Under the pieces are notes generated by a model. That model searched no databases, had not been told where the DNA came from, and saw only the letters and a program-made list of their open reading frames with translations. DNA of 64,000 nucleotides from Flexivirga alba. Lineage in GTDB: Bacteria > Actinomycetota > Actinomycetes > Actinomycetales > Dermatophilaceae. The position numbers were made by a program, and so were the translations under genes. The stretch lies in contig NZ_JBHSWH010000001.1 in NCBI RefSeq assembly GCF_042661025.1, forward strand, positions 4,464,001 to 4,528,000, in the 5' to 3' direction. Positions 41,942 through 51,299 of the stretch are shown piece by piece; within the stretch, counting starts at the first letter, position 1, and each line of letters begins with the position of its first letter.

Positions 41942-42634
41942 TCAGCAGGTCGACAGCATGCTGTTCAACGCGGTCTTCTCGGGGCTGGTGACCCACAAGC
42001 CGTACTTGTCCTTGATCAGCACCCAGCGCGTTGCGTAGAGGCAGTACGACGCCGTGTTCGGCGGCTTCCATTGCGCCGGATCGTCGTCTCCCTTCGACTG
42101 ATTCAGCGAGTCGTCGGCGGACACCAGCACGAGCGGGTCGTTCGCGTACTGCGTGCGTTTCGTGGTGTCCCACGCCGCGGCGCCGGTTGCGTACGCGTCA
42201 CCCAACGGCACCACGTGATCGATGTCGATGTCGGATGCGGCGTCATACTTCTTGGCGCCATACGGGTCGATCCAGGTTCCCTGCAGACTGGTGCAGGTCG
42301 AGGACATCGTGACGTTCTCGCCGTCGCGGTAGAGCGCGGCATTGCGCGCGTTGCACGAGTTGTTCGGCGCCTCGGGCCACCCCCAGGTCGACGCGTCCCG
42401 CCAGTGCGGGAAGAGGTCCCGGCTGTAACCGTCCATCGAGCCCTTCGCCTTGACGGTCAACGTGGGCAGGTCGGCTTTGGCGTCCGCGGAGGTCCCGGTC
42501 AGCCCCAACTTCAGCTGCGCGGCGGCCACCGTGGCTGACACCGTCCCGACCTCTGACGCCTGCGCGGGTGCCGTCGCCGCCATACCGAACGCGACCGAAC
42601 CGGCTGAAACTGCAACAAGGAAGCGACATTTCAT
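41942..42634 (-). CDS. secreted HNH-type nuclease (DUF1524-like)
   Basis: 230 residues from ATG 42634 with a signal peptide (MKCRFLVAVSAGSVAFGMAA, cleavage near APAQA). Mature part carries the HNH motif of extracellular DNases: SDIDIDHVVPLGDAYATGAAAWD with the ID-H core, then NDPLVLVSADDSLNQSKGDDDPAQW and a final CYLYATRW-like strand. Four cysteines may form disulfides. Likely secreted DNA- or RNA-degrading nuclease. The TAGCGT box 8 bases upstream supports the start. Confidence 0.88.
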   Translation of the reverse strand: MKCRFLVAVSAGSVAFGMAATAPAQASEVGTVSATVAAAQLKLGLTGTSADAKADLPTLTVKAKGSMDGYSRDLFPHWRDASTWGWPEAPNNSCNARNAALYRDGENVTMSSTCTSLQGTWIDPYGAKKYDAASDIDIDHVVPLGDAYATGAAAWDTTKRTQYANDPLVLVSADDSLNQSKGDDDPAQWKPPNTASYCLYATRWVLIKDKYGLWVTSPEKTALNSMLSTC

Positions 42635-42642
42635 GGATCTCG

Positions 42643-42648
42643 ACGCTA
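42643..42648 (-). promoter_or_regulatory. leaderless -10 box of the secreted nuclease
   Basis: TAGCGT on the minus strand, 8 bases, then ATG 42634. Confidence 0.45.
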
Positions 42649-42693
42649 CGCCGGACAACGTCATGCGCGAGTGAAGCGCAGGTCAGACCTCGG

Positions 42694-43332
42694 TCAAGAG
42701 ACGGCGATTTTCTTCGCCATCCACTCGTGCTCCTGCTCGTTCAACACATGGGCCTCAACCACGGCGCGCATCGCGTCCAGGTCGTCGTAGAACGCCCGGA
42801 ACGCCGTCGGCACGTCGACGCCATGCGTCGGCTCGTCCAGCACGTGCACCCCGTCACCCGCTCGTATGACGCCAGGAGTGACCACCCGCAGGTATGCCCC
42901 GGAAAGCCCATGCGCGACATACTTTTTCAGCCAACCGCGCTCCGCCATGTGCATCCGGAACGTTCCGCAGGGGATTCGCGGTCCACTGACCTCCAGCACT
43001 GCCCCACCGACCTCCCAACGCGTGCCGATGACTGCGTGATCCACGTCGAGACCGACGGTCGTCAGGTTCTCCCCGAACATGCCGTCGTCGAGTTGCCGAC
43101 CGAGTTCGGCGCCCCACCAGTCCAGTTCTTCTCGCGCCACGGCATACACCGCCTGGTCGTCGCCGCCGTGGTGCTCCCGGTCACCGATGAAATCGCTCAG
43201 GACGCCGCTGCCGAGACCACCATGTTTCGGGCCAGGCGCCCGCACGCTGATCTCCGGCACACTGCGTTTGTGGATTCCGGTCGGCGTTGTCTTCGCCGAA
43301 TTCGATTCTGATCGACCGACATTCGTCGACAG
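42694..43332 (-). CDS. MOSC domain protein (YiiM-like)
   Basis: About 212 residues. Seen: LSTNVGRSESN, GIHKRSVPEISVRAPGPKHGGLGSGVLSDFIGDREHHGGDDQAVYAVAREELDWWG (the MOSC core with conserved His/Asp), and SGPRIPCGTFRMHM with the conserved cysteine. MOSC domains carry sulfur or interact with molybdenum cofactor. No ATG, GTG or TTG lies at the family start; CTG 43332 is used here as an approximation. An indel in this region or a non-canonical start is possible. Confidence 0.8.
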   Translation of the reverse strand: MSTNVGRSESNSAKTTPTGIHKRSVPEISVRAPGPKHGGLGSGVLSDFIGDREHHGGDDQAVYAVAREELDWWGAELGRQLDDGMFGENLTTVGLDVDHAVIGTRWEVGGAVLEVSGPRIPCGTFRMHMAERGWLKKYVAHGLSGAYLRVVTPGVIRAGDGVHVLDEPTHGVDVPTAFRAFYDDLDAMRAVVEAHVLNEQEHEWMAKKIAVS

Positions 43333-43357
43333 GACTTGACTCTCAGCACCGCTCGAT

Positions 43358-43400
43358 GGTTTCGATACGCTCCCCCGCTGCGCTCCTCCGCTACTCAACC
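43358..43400. repeat. REP-like palindromic element
   Basis: GGTTTCGATACG at one end and CTACTCAACC at the other frame a core of CTCCCCCGCTGCGCTCCTCC. Similar elements recur between genes in many Micrococcales genomes. Related to 3501-3535. Confidence 0.65.
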
Positions 43401-43496
43401 CGCTTTCGTGCTGCGGGCCTCCCCTGCCTCCGTCGGAAATCACCGCGCCATTGTCGCTGCCCGCGCAAACCTGGTGCAACGCCGTTTCCCGCCGAC

Positions 43497-43502
43497 TAGC
43501 GT
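43497..43502 (+). promoter_or_regulatory. leaderless -10 box of the DUF885 gene
   Basis: TAGCGT, 7 bases, then GTG 43510. Confidence 0.5.
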
Positions 43503-43509
43503 GCAGGCT

Positions 43510-45161
43510 GTGACTGACGACCTCGCACGCACCCCGACCGCCGTTGACTCGATCGCCGAGAACTTCCACGAGAAGTCGATCGAACTCTCCCCGATGTGGG
43601 GCACCTACATCGGCTCGACCACCCGGCAGGACGAACTCGACGATTTCTCCCCCGCCGGCCTCGCCGAACGCAACGCCCTGCTGCGCGAAACTCTCGCCGC
43701 TCTCGACGGCGTCACCGCACAGGACGACGTCGACAAGGTCACCATCGACGCGATGCGCGAGCGCCTCGGCCTCGACATCGAGCGGTATGACGCACTCCTC
43801 GAACACTCCGCACTCAACGTCATCGCCTCTCCCCTGCAAGACGTCCGCGACACGTTCGATCTGATGCCGACCGACACACCCGAGCAGATCGCGACGATCG
43901 GCCGGCGGATGCGCGCCATTCCGAAGGCGCTCGACCAGTGGTTCGAGTCCCTGCACGTGGCCGCCGGCCAGGGCATCGTCAGCCCGGTCCGCCAGGTGAC
44001 GGCCTGCATCCAGCAGACCAAGGACCACACGGCAGCCGACGGCTACTTCGCCGAGCTGAAGCGACAGCGCCCGGAGATCGCGGACGACATCGACGTCGCC
44101 GCACAGGCCTACGCGAAGGCCGGCGATCGACTGACCGAGGAAATCCTGCCGCTCGCACCCGAGTCCGACTCCTGCGGCCGCGACGCCTACGGGCTGCACT
44201 CTCGCTACTTCCTCGGTTCCACGGTCGATCTGGAGGAGACCTACGCCTGGGGCCAGGAGGAGCTGGCGCGCATCACCGCGCAGATGCGGCAGGTCGCCGA
44301 GCAGATCAAGCCGGGCGCTTCGGTCGAGGAGGCGATGGCCTCCTCGATACCGACCCCGACTACACGCTCCACGGCACCGACGCTCTGCAGCGCTGGATGC
44401 AGGGCAAGGCCGACGAGGCGATCGACAAACTCGGCGGCACTCACTTCGACATCCCCGAGCCGGCCCGAACCATCGAATGTTGCATCGCACCAACGCAATC
44501 CGGCGGCATCTACTACACCTCACCGAGCGAGGACTTCTCTCGCCCGGGCCGGATGTGGTGGTCGGTGCCCAAGGGGGTCGAGGAGTTCAGCACCTGGCGT
44601 GAGCTCACCACCGTCTACCACGAGGGCGTGCCCGGGCATCACCTGCAGAACGGCCAGACGATCTTCCGGTCCGGCCTGCTCAACACCTGGCGCCGGCTCG
44701 GCGTGTGGTGCTCCGGGCACGGCGAGGGCTGGGCCCTGTATGCCGAGCGGCTGATGGACGAGCTGGGGTTCCTGCAGGACCCGGGCAACAAGCTCGGCAT
44801 GCTCGACGGGCAGTCGCTGCGCGCCGCGCGGGTCGTGCTCGACATCGGCGTCCACTGTGGGTTCGAGGCGCCGGCAGAGGTCGGCGGCGGCGAGTGGACC
44901 TACGACAAGTGCTGGCAGTTCCTCAACGCGCACTGCGACATGCCCGAAGGGTTCCTGCGCTTCGAGCTGGACCGCTACCTCGGCTGGCCGGGCCAGGCTC
45001 CGTCATACAAGATCGGCGAGCGGATCTGGATGCAGTTGCGCGAGGAGGCACGTGCCCAGGAGGGTGCCGACTTCGACCTCAAGGCGTTCCACCGCCGTGC
45101 GCTCGACATCGGCTCGGTCGGCCTGGACACGCTGAGAGGTGCGGTGCTGCGCACGCTGTGA
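43510..45161 (+). pseudogene. DUF885 peptidase, frameshifted
   Basis: 550-residue DUF885 protein, a family of putative metallopeptidases. N-terminal part (DDLARTPTAVDSIAENFHEK) and the conserved YGLHSRYFLGSTVDLEETYAWG region lie in one frame; after GASVEEAMA one base is missing at about 44,341 and the frame changes to LDTDPDYTLHGTDALQRW. The C-terminal part holds the zinc-binding VYHEGVPGHHLQNGQ and GHGEGWALYAERLMDELG. Length and motifs are normal once joined. Leaderless GTG start. A ribosome would meet a premature stop about 410 bases later, so it is inactive unless the indel is an assembly error. Confidence 0.8.
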
Positions 45162-45188
45162 CCGGCGCGACCCTGCAAGGATGACCCG

Positions 45189-47075
45189 GTGCACGTCGCA
45201 TTACCGATCTTCCTGCTGACCGCGGCGGTCGTCGTCCTCGCGACCGTCGCGCGCTGGGTGCATCTTTCAGCTCCGCTGGTCCTGACCGGCGTCGGAGCGG
45301 CTACGTCGTTCCTGCCGTTCATGCCCTACCCGTTCGAGGTAGACCCCGAGATCATCCTGCTCGGGTTCCTCCCGCCACTGCTGTTCGCGGCTGCGTCCAA
45401 CTCCTCGCTCGTCGACCTGAGGAGGGAACGCCGGCAGATCCTGCAAATGTCAGTGCTGCTAGTGCTTTTCACGGCATTCGGTGTCGCGCTGGTCGTGTGG
45501 AAGCTGCTCGGCATACCCTTTGCGGCTGCGGTTGCGTTGGGCGCCGTTGTCGCACCACCCGACGCGGTCGCAGCCACCGCCGTGGCTCGGCGGATCGGCC
45601 TACCGCGAAGAGTCGTATCCGTCCTGGAGGGTGAGTCGCTCTTCAACGACGCGACGGCACTCGTGACGGTCAACACCGCCAAGGGGCTGATCGCCGGCGG
45701 CGCCGGCGCGGCAACCGTCTTCACCGCCGGGCGTGACTTCCTGTGGGCCTCGATCGGTGGCGCGGCGTTCGGTTTCATCGCCTACCTGCTCGTGGCATGG
45801 GTATGGCGTCACGTGACCGACACCGTCACCATCGTCGCGCTCAGCTTCCTCAGCCCGTGGATCGCCTACCTGCCGGCCGAAGAGCTGCACGCGTCCGGCG
45901 TCATCGCCGCCGTAGTCTGCGGCGTCGCCACCGGGCACGCAGCACCCACGATCCAGACCGCGCAGTCACGAGTGTCCGAGCGGATCAACTGGGCGTCGTT
46001 GACCTTCCTGCTGGAGAACATGGTCTTCCTGCTGATCGGCCTGCAGACCAGGACGATCGTCGACGGGGTCCGCCGTTCGGACAGCGGCCTGCTTCGCACC
46101 TTCGCGATCGCCGCGCTCATCCTGCTGACCGTCATGGTGCTGCGTCCGGTCTGGTTGCTGGGCTCGGAGTTCATCAGCCGGAAGGTCGGCTGGTCCAGCA
46201 CCACGATGAGCGGGCGGGAGACCGCGATCGCGTCCTGGGCAGGCATGCGCGGAGTGGTCACGCTCGCAGCCGCGTTCCTGCTACCGCACGACGCTCCCCA
46301 TCGCGAGGCGATGGTCTTCATCGCGCTCTTCGTGACCCTGGGAACGCTGATCATCCAGGGCTTCACCCTCGGGTTCGTCTCCCGCAGGCTCGACCTGCAC
46401 GGCCCCGACCCGCGCGAGGATGCGCTCCAGACAGCGCAACTCACCCAGGCCGCGGTCAACGCCGGCAACCGGCGGTTGGAAGAAGAGCTGGACGACACCG
46501 ATTTCGAGGTACCGGAGCAGGTGATCACCACCTTGCGTCATCAGGGCGCGCGCCGGGCCAACCTCGCCTGGGAACGTCTGGGCCACAGCGACAACAGCAG
46601 CGAGACGCCATCGGACGCCTACCGGCGGTTGCGCTCGGCCATGCTGGACGCGGAGCGGGACAAGGTCCTCAAGCTGCGCGACAAGGGCGTGATGGACCAC
46701 GAAGTGCTGCAGGCCGTGATGGGCTCACTCGATCTGGAGGAGTCGATGATCGCCCGCGTGCACGAGTTCGACCGCAGCCTGACCGAGCGCATGCTCCTCA
46801 CCCCCGAGGAGCGACAGTTCGGGTGCGAGCACCTCGCCGAAGCACCGCTCGCAGTCGACCCGAACACCCCCGAAGGCTGCGAAGAATGTATGGCGGACGG
46901 CACGGTCTGGGTCCACCTGCGGCTCTGCCTCACGTGCGGGCACGTCGGTTGTTGCGACTCCTCCGTCGGCAAGCACGGCAGCAAGCACCACGCGGAGACC
47001 CGTCACCCGGTGATGCGTTCCTTCGAACCCGGCGAGGGCTGGCGCTGGTGCTTCGAGGACAACATGTTGGGATGA
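45189..47075 (+). CDS. CPA1-family Na+/H+ antiporter fused to UBP-type zinc finger
   Basis: 628 residues. About 12 membrane helices to residue ~400, with VAPPDAVAATAVARRIGLPRR and LEGESLFNDATALV carrying the Asp/Glu of cation/proton exchange. A helical cytoplasmic region follows (about 410-540). The C-terminal ~80 residues are a zinc-finger UBP domain: CEHLAEAP, CEECMADGTVWVHLRLCLTCGHVGCCDSS, then HHAETRHPVMRSF, keeping most cysteine/histidine ligands. UBP fingers bind ubiquitin C-termini in eukaryotes; their role in bacterial antiporters is unknown. GTG start with AAGGA upstream. Overlaps nothing; follows the DUF885 gene by 27 bases. Confidence 0.9.
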   Translation: MHVALPIFLLTAAVVVLATVARWVHLSAPLVLTGVGAATSFLPFMPYPFEVDPEIILLGFLPPLLFAAASNSSLVDLRRERRQILQMSVLLVLFTAFGVALVVWKLLGIPFAAAVALGAVVAPPDAVAATAVARRIGLPRRVVSVLEGESLFNDATALVTVNTAKGLIAGGAGAATVFTAGRDFLWASIGGAAFGFIAYLLVAWVWRHVTDTVTIVALSFLSPWIAYLPAEELHASGVIAAVVCGVATGHAAPTIQTAQSRVSERINWASLTFLLENMVFLLIGLQTRTIVDGVRRSDSGLLRTFAIAALILLTVMVLRPVWLLGSEFISRKVGWSSTTMSGRETAIASWAGMRGVVTLAAAFLLPHDAPHREAMVFIALFVTLGTLIIQGFTLGFVSRRLDLHGPDPREDALQTAQLTQAAVNAGNRRLEEELDDTDFEVPEQVITTLRHQGARRANLAWERLGHSDNSSETPSDAYRRLRSAMLDAERDKVLKLRDKGVMDHEVLQAVMGSLDLEESMIARVHEFDRSLTERMLLTPEERQFGCEHLAEAPLAVDPNTPEGCEECMADGTVWVHLRLCLTCGHVGCCDSSVGKHGSKHHAETRHPVMRSFEPGEGWRWCFEDNMLG

Positions 47076-47086
47076 TGCGCACCCCT

Positions 47087-47092
47087 TAAGCT
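47087..47092 (+). promoter_or_regulatory. leaderless -10 box of maf
   Basis: TAAGCT, 8 bases, then GTG 47101. Confidence 0.4.
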
Positions 47093-47100
47093 TGCCCGTC

Positions 47101-47730
47101 GTGACCGCCGAACTCATCCTCGCCTCCGCGTCCCCTGCCCGCCTCGCGACCTTGCGTTCGGCAGGTGTCGAGCCCGAAGTGATCGTCTCCGACGTGGACG
47201 AATCCGCCGCCGTCGACCGTGCCGAGGCCGGCCTGGGTGCTCCCCTGCGCACCGACGACGTCGCGCTCCTGCTCGCGCGCGCCAAGTGTGAGGCGGTGGC
47301 CGCCGGGACAGATGCCGACGCGCTGGTGCTCGGCTGCGACTCGGTGCTGGAGTTCGACGGCGACACCTTCGGCAAGCCGGCCGACGCGTCAGAAGCGGTC
47401 GCCCGCTGGCAGCGGATGCGCGGCAACTGCGGCACGCTGCACACCGGGCACTGGCTGGTCGACGCCCGCGACGAGTCCACCGGCGCGACGTTCGGGGTCG
47501 TGGCCTCGACCGTGGTGCATTTCGCAGACCTGACCGACGCCGAGATCGAGGCGTATGTCGCCACCGGCGAACCGCTGAAGGTCGCCGGAGCCTTCACGAT
47601 CGACGGGCTCGGCGGACCCTACGTGCGGCGCATCGAGGGCGACCATCACAACGTGGTCGGGCTGAGCCTGCCGGTGCTGCGCGACATGCTCGGCGAGGTC
47701 GGCGTGACCTTCGATCAGCTGCGCGACTGA
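47101..47730 (+). CDS. maf: Maf-like nucleotide pyrophosphatase
   Basis: 209 residues. Hydrolyses non-canonical nucleotides (dTTP/UTP or m5UTP/pseudo-UTP in relatives). Seen: LILASASPARLATLRSAG, SDVDESA, the catalytic LVLGCDSVLEFDGDTFGKP, and AGAFTIDGLGGPYVRRIEGDHHNVVGLSLPVL. Complete. Convergent with the EntS-type MFS gene. Confidence 0.93.
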   Translation: MTAELILASASPARLATLRSAGVEPEVIVSDVDESAAVDRAEAGLGAPLRTDDVALLLARAKCEAVAAGTDADALVLGCDSVLEFDGDTFGKPADASEAVARWQRMRGNCGTLHTGHWLVDARDESTGATFGVVASTVVHFADLTDAEIEAYVATGEPLKVAGAFTIDGLGGPYVRRIEGDHHNVVGLSLPVLRDMLGEVGVTFDQLRD

Positions 47731-47739
47731 GGACGCGGT

Positions 47740-49014
47740 TCAGGCAGCCTGCTCGGCCGGGTCGACGACGGCCGGCATACGCATCAGTCGGGGGAACGCC
47801 AGCACGAGCAGGCCGGACAGCACGAGCAGCACCGCGAAGGTGACCATCGCCTCTTCGCCGCCCACGGCACCGATCAGGAAACCCATGGTCGCCGGCGCCA
47901 GCGCGGTCAGCACGAGGGACAGGACGTTGTCTGCGCTCATCACCCGGCCGAGACGGTCGGGCGGGGTCCACGCCGTCAGCACCGCGATCACCGCGGCATC
48001 GCACGGTGCGAGCAGGAACGTCGCACAGGCCATCAGCACCATGAGCAGGATCGGCGCGTGCACGAACGCCATACCAGCGAAAGCGATCGCGCCGACGACA
48101 GGCGTCAGGAACATCAGCAGGCCGACGCTGACATGCGCCAGGATCCGCCCGGCCAGCAGCGAGGCCAGCAGCATCGAGACCGCCATCGCGCTGGACACCG
48201 CACCGATCCAGCCCGGCGCGGTGCCGCGCTGCTGCATGGTGATGGTCACCGAGACGACCAGGCCGGTGCCGGCGAAATTGAGCACCGTCGATAGCAGAGT
48301 CATCGTTCGCAGCAACTGGTGCCCGAAGAGGAACTGCAGGCCGGTGCGGATCGCCGGCAGCAGCGCCTCGCGGTCCTTGACCGCGACGCCCGGCAACGGA
48401 GTGCGGACCCGGGAGGCGCACACGATCGCCACGAGATAAGTGATGGCATCCGCCACCATCGGCAGGCCGCGGGCGATGCCGAAGAGGAGGCCGCCGATGG
48501 GCGGGCCGGCCAGACCGGTGGTCGCCGACCGCACCTGGTTGTTGACGGCCGCCCGCGGTATGTCGCGCTTGCGCACCACGTGACGCACGGCGACCTGCTC
48601 GGCGGGGTTGTAGAAGCTGTTCGCCACGCCGCCGCATGCAGCCGCGAGCATCAGGTGCGGCACCGTGATGTGGTCGGCGAAGGCGGCGATCGCGACCGAG
48701 AGGTATGCCGTGCCGCCCAACGCGGCCGCCGAGATCATCGTCCGGCGGCGGTCCCAGCGGTCGACGAGCGCACCGGCCGGCAGGCCGACGAGGACAAGCG
48801 CCATCGTCGTCGCACCGGCGACGAGACCCACCGCGAACGGGCTGCCTGTCGAAGCCAGCGTGATGAGGGGAAAAGCCAGGCTGCTCATGCGGCTGCCGAG
48901 GCTGGAAACGGCACCACCGGCAATGAGGTACGCGTAGTCGCGATTATGGTGCAGCGGTAATCGCCCCGCGTCGTCGGTCCCCACCGTCGCGCGCCCCCTC
49001 TCGTGCACTGTCAC
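47740..49014 (-). CDS. MFS exporter (EntS/MFS_3 type)
   Basis: 424 residues with twelve predicted membrane helices. N-terminal HNRDYAYLIAGGAVSSLGSRMSSLAFPLITL, the VGLPAGALVDRWDRRRTM loop between helices 2 and 3, and LLGTVLNFAGTGLVVSVTITMQQRGTAPGWIG are the pattern of enterobactin-exporter-like carriers. Substrate unknown. Paralogous in style to the MFS at 51300. Long intergenic gap to the divergent symporter at 49177 (about 160 bases). Confidence 0.9.
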   Translation of the reverse strand: MTVHERGRATVGTDDAGRLPLHHNRDYAYLIAGGAVSSLGSRMSSLAFPLITLASTGSPFAVGLVAGATTMALVLVGLPAGALVDRWDRRRTMISAAALGGTAYLSVAIAAFADHITVPHLMLAAACGGVANSFYNPAEQVAVRHVVRKRDIPRAAVNNQVRSATTGLAGPPIGGLLFGIARGLPMVADAITYLVAIVCASRVRTPLPGVAVKDREALLPAIRTGLQFLFGHQLLRTMTLLSTVLNFAGTGLVVSVTITMQQRGTAPGWIGAVSSAMAVSMLLASLLAGRILAHVSVGLLMFLTPVVGAIAFAGMAFVHAPILLMVLMACATFLLAPCDAAVIAVLTAWTPPDRLGRVMSADNVLSLVLTALAPATMGFLIGAVGGEEAMVTFAVLLVLSGLLVLAFPRLMRMPAVVDPAEQAA

Positions 49015-49176
49015 GTTTCACCACCCTGCCATCCCGGAACACGTGGTTGGGCCAGCGAAAGGTAAGGGTTTAGTCAGGAGCAGAAGTCCCTCGCGTCCAA
49101 CGCCCCGTCGGCGGGTGCAGCGGTCTAATTTCGTTCTTCGGACAGCTATGGATCACGCCTGAACCGAAGGAGCCGT

Positions 49177-50451
49177 ATGTCGACCATTTCCCGCCCGGAG
49201 AAACTTACCCCGGACCAACGGAACTCGTTCGCCGCGGCCTACCTCGGCTGGGCCATGGATGCGTTCGACTACTTCCTGGTCGTGCTGATCTACGCGCAGA
49301 TCGCCAAGGACTTCGGCAAGTCGCTGACCGAGATGTCCCTGATCACCACGATGACCCTGGTGATGCGTCCGGTCGGGGCGTTCATCTTCGGCCTATGGGC
49401 CGACCGCGCGGGGCGCCGCATCCCGTTGATGGTCGACGTCGCGTTCTACTCGGTCGTCGGCTTCCTGTGCGCGTTCGCCCCCAACTTCTGGGTGCTGATC
49501 ATCCTGCGCATGCTCTACGGCATCGGGATGGGCGGCGAGTGGGGGCTCGGCGCAGCCCTGGCGATGGAGAAGATCCCGGCGAAGCGACGCGGGTTCTTCT
49601 CCGGCATCCTGCAGGGCGGCTACTCGATGGGCTACCTGATGGCGTCGCTGGCGTTCCTGCTGCTGAACACCTGGTGGGGGCTGTCCTGGCGGTGGATGTT
49701 CGCGTTGTCGATCATCCCGGCGATCGTCTCGCTGATCATCCGCTCGCGGGTCGAGGAGTCGGAGGTATGGCGGGAGAGTCGACAGCGCTTCAAGTCGACC
49801 ACGACTGGGGTGTCGGACATCATCAAGAACCCGACGATCTGGAAGCGTTTCATCTTCCTGGTGCTGCTGATGACCGCGTTCAACTGGATGAGTCACGGCA
49901 CCCAGGACGTCTACCCGACCTTCTTGAAGGAGTCGGTCGACGGTGGTCTCGGCCTTGCCAAGTCGACGGCCACCTGGATCGCGGTGGTCTACAACATCGG
50001 CGCCATCATCGGCGGCGCGGTCGCCGGGGCGCTGTCCGAGCGCTACGGGCGCAAGACGCTGATCGTGCTGTGCGCGGTGCTGGGCCTGCCGATCGTGCCG
50101 CTCTTCGCCTACTCCACGTCGATCGGGATGATCATCCTCGGGTCGTTCCTCATGCAGGTGATGGTGCAGGGCGCATGGGGCGTCATACCCGCTCACCTGA
50201 CGGAGCTGTCGCCGGACGAGATTCGCGGTTTCTATCCCGGAGTGACCTACCAACTCGGCAACTGTCTGGCGGCGTTCAACCTGCCGATCCAGGAGGCACT
50301 CGCGTCATCGCACGGCTATCCGTTCGCGCTGTCGGTAACCATCGTCCCGGTCTTCATAGCGGTCATCATCTTCACGCTGATCGGCAAGGAGCGGAAGGGA
50401 ATTCAGTTCGGCACGCGCGACAGCAGCGTTGTGGCGGAGCAGATCAGTTGA
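49177..50451 (+). CDS. MFS symporter of the SHS (lactate/sialate) family
   Basis: 424 residues, twelve helices. Seen: SFAAAYLGWAMDAFDYFLVVLIYAQIA, the signature of the sialate:H+ symporter family, which also includes JEN-type lactate/pyruvate carriers, then GIGMGGEWGLGAALAMEKIPAKRRGFFSGILQGGY and ADRAGRRIPL. A lactate/monocarboxylate substrate is more likely than sialate because no sialic acid catabolic genes are here. Good ribosome site (AAGGAG) upstream of the ATG. Confidence 0.9.
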   Translation: MSTISRPEKLTPDQRNSFAAAYLGWAMDAFDYFLVVLIYAQIAKDFGKSLTEMSLITTMTLVMRPVGAFIFGLWADRAGRRIPLMVDVAFYSVVGFLCAFAPNFWVLIILRMLYGIGMGGEWGLGAALAMEKIPAKRRGFFSGILQGGYSMGYLMASLAFLLLNTWWGLSWRWMFALSIIPAIVSLIIRSRVEESEVWRESRQRFKSTTTGVSDIIKNPTIWKRFIFLVLLMTAFNWMSHGTQDVYPTFLKESVDGGLGLAKSTATWIAVVYNIGAIIGGAVAGALSERYGRKTLIVLCAVLGLPIVPLFAYSTSIGMIILGSFLMQVMVQGAWGVIPAHLTELSPDEIRGFYPGVTYQLGNCLAAFNLPIQEALASSHGYPFALSVTIVPVFIAVIIFTLIGKERKGIQFGTRDSSVVAEQIS

Positions 50452-50476
50452 CCTGAAGCGTGCTTGAGGTCCCAGG

Positions 50477-51295
50477 ATGGTCCCCATGATCACTTGTGCC
50501 ACCTGCGCCGTGGAGTATGACGACACCGCCGCCGACCGCGACTGCCCGATCTGTGTGGACGAACGGCAGTACGTGCCGGCCACCGGTCAGAAGTGGATTA
50601 GTGTCAAACAGCTGGCCGCGGACGGTCAGCGGGTCGAGGTCCTCGATCTGCGGCCGGCACTGACCGGCCTGCGGACCGACGTCGGCATCGGACAGACCGC
50701 ACTGCTGGTGCAGACGACGGAAGGCAATCTCCTTTGGGACCCACCGGGTTTCATCGATGATGAGGCGATCGCGGCCGTCACTGAGCGCGGTGGCATCCGG
50801 TGGATCGCGGCCAGCCATCCGCACATGTTCGGTGTCCAGCTCGAGTGGTCAGCCGCGTTCGACGACGCACCGGTCTACGTCAATGCCGCAGACACCGAAT
50901 GGCTCGGGCGCCGCGGACCAGCGGTCACCGAATGGGACGACGAGTTGAAGTTGAGCGACGGACTCACGCTGCACCAGATCGGTGGCCACTTCCCCGGCAG
51001 CGCGGTCGCGCACTGGCAGCACGGCGCTGACGGCCGCGGCACGCTGCTCAGCGGGGACACGATCATGTCCAACCCGGACCACGTGACGGTCAGCTTCATG
51101 CGCTCCTATCCCAACCGGATCCCGTTGTCCGGCAACGTGGTTCTGCGTATCGCCGAGAGGGTGAAACCGCTTGCCTTCGAAGAGATCTGGAACAACTTCG
51201 GTCTGGCGGTCCCGACCGACGCCGCCGCCGCTGTGCAGCGGTCCGCGCAGCGGCACGCGGCCTGGGTGCGTGGCGACTTCGACCACCTGACCTGA
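50477..51295 (+). CDS. metallo-hydrolase-like protein with N-terminal zinc ribbon
   Basis: 272 residues. N-terminal MITCATCAVEYDDTAADRDCPICVDE carries a CxxC...CxxC zinc ribbon. The body resembles the MBL fold but with unusual motifs: ASHPHMFGVQLEWSA instead of HxHxDH, QIGGHFPGSAVAHW, and LLSGDTIMSN. The canonical HxHxDH is missing, so metal binding or activity is uncertain. Could be a specialised hydrolase or a degenerate MBL protein. Starts 26 bases after the symporter; ATG 50477 or 50486 are both possible. Confidence 0.7.
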   Translation: MVPMITCATCAVEYDDTAADRDCPICVDERQYVPATGQKWISVKQLAADGQRVEVLDLRPALTGLRTDVGIGQTALLVQTTEGNLLWDPPGFIDDEAIAAVTERGGIRWIAASHPHMFGVQLEWSAAFDDAPVYVNAADTEWLGRRGPAVTEWDDELKLSDGLTLHQIGGHFPGSAVAHWQHGADGRGTLLSGDTIMSNPDHVTVSFMRSYPNRIPLSGNVVLRIAERVKPLAFEEIWNNFGLAVPTDAAAAVQRSAQRHAAWVRGDFDHLT

Positions 51296-51299
51296 GCGC

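Noticed and set aside
42694..44523. Very long minus-strand open frame spanning the MOSC gene and the region opposite DUF885
   Set aside because: Only the first part (to about 43332) is MOSC sequence; the rest is a reverse-strand shadow of DUF885 with unnatural Arg/Gly/Val-rich composition.
49177..50451. Sialic acid importer linked to the Pse locus
   Set aside because: The SHS family covers lactate/pyruvate carriers as well, and no sialic-acid catabolic genes (nanA, nanE, nanK) are present; proximity to pse genes is about 29 kb.
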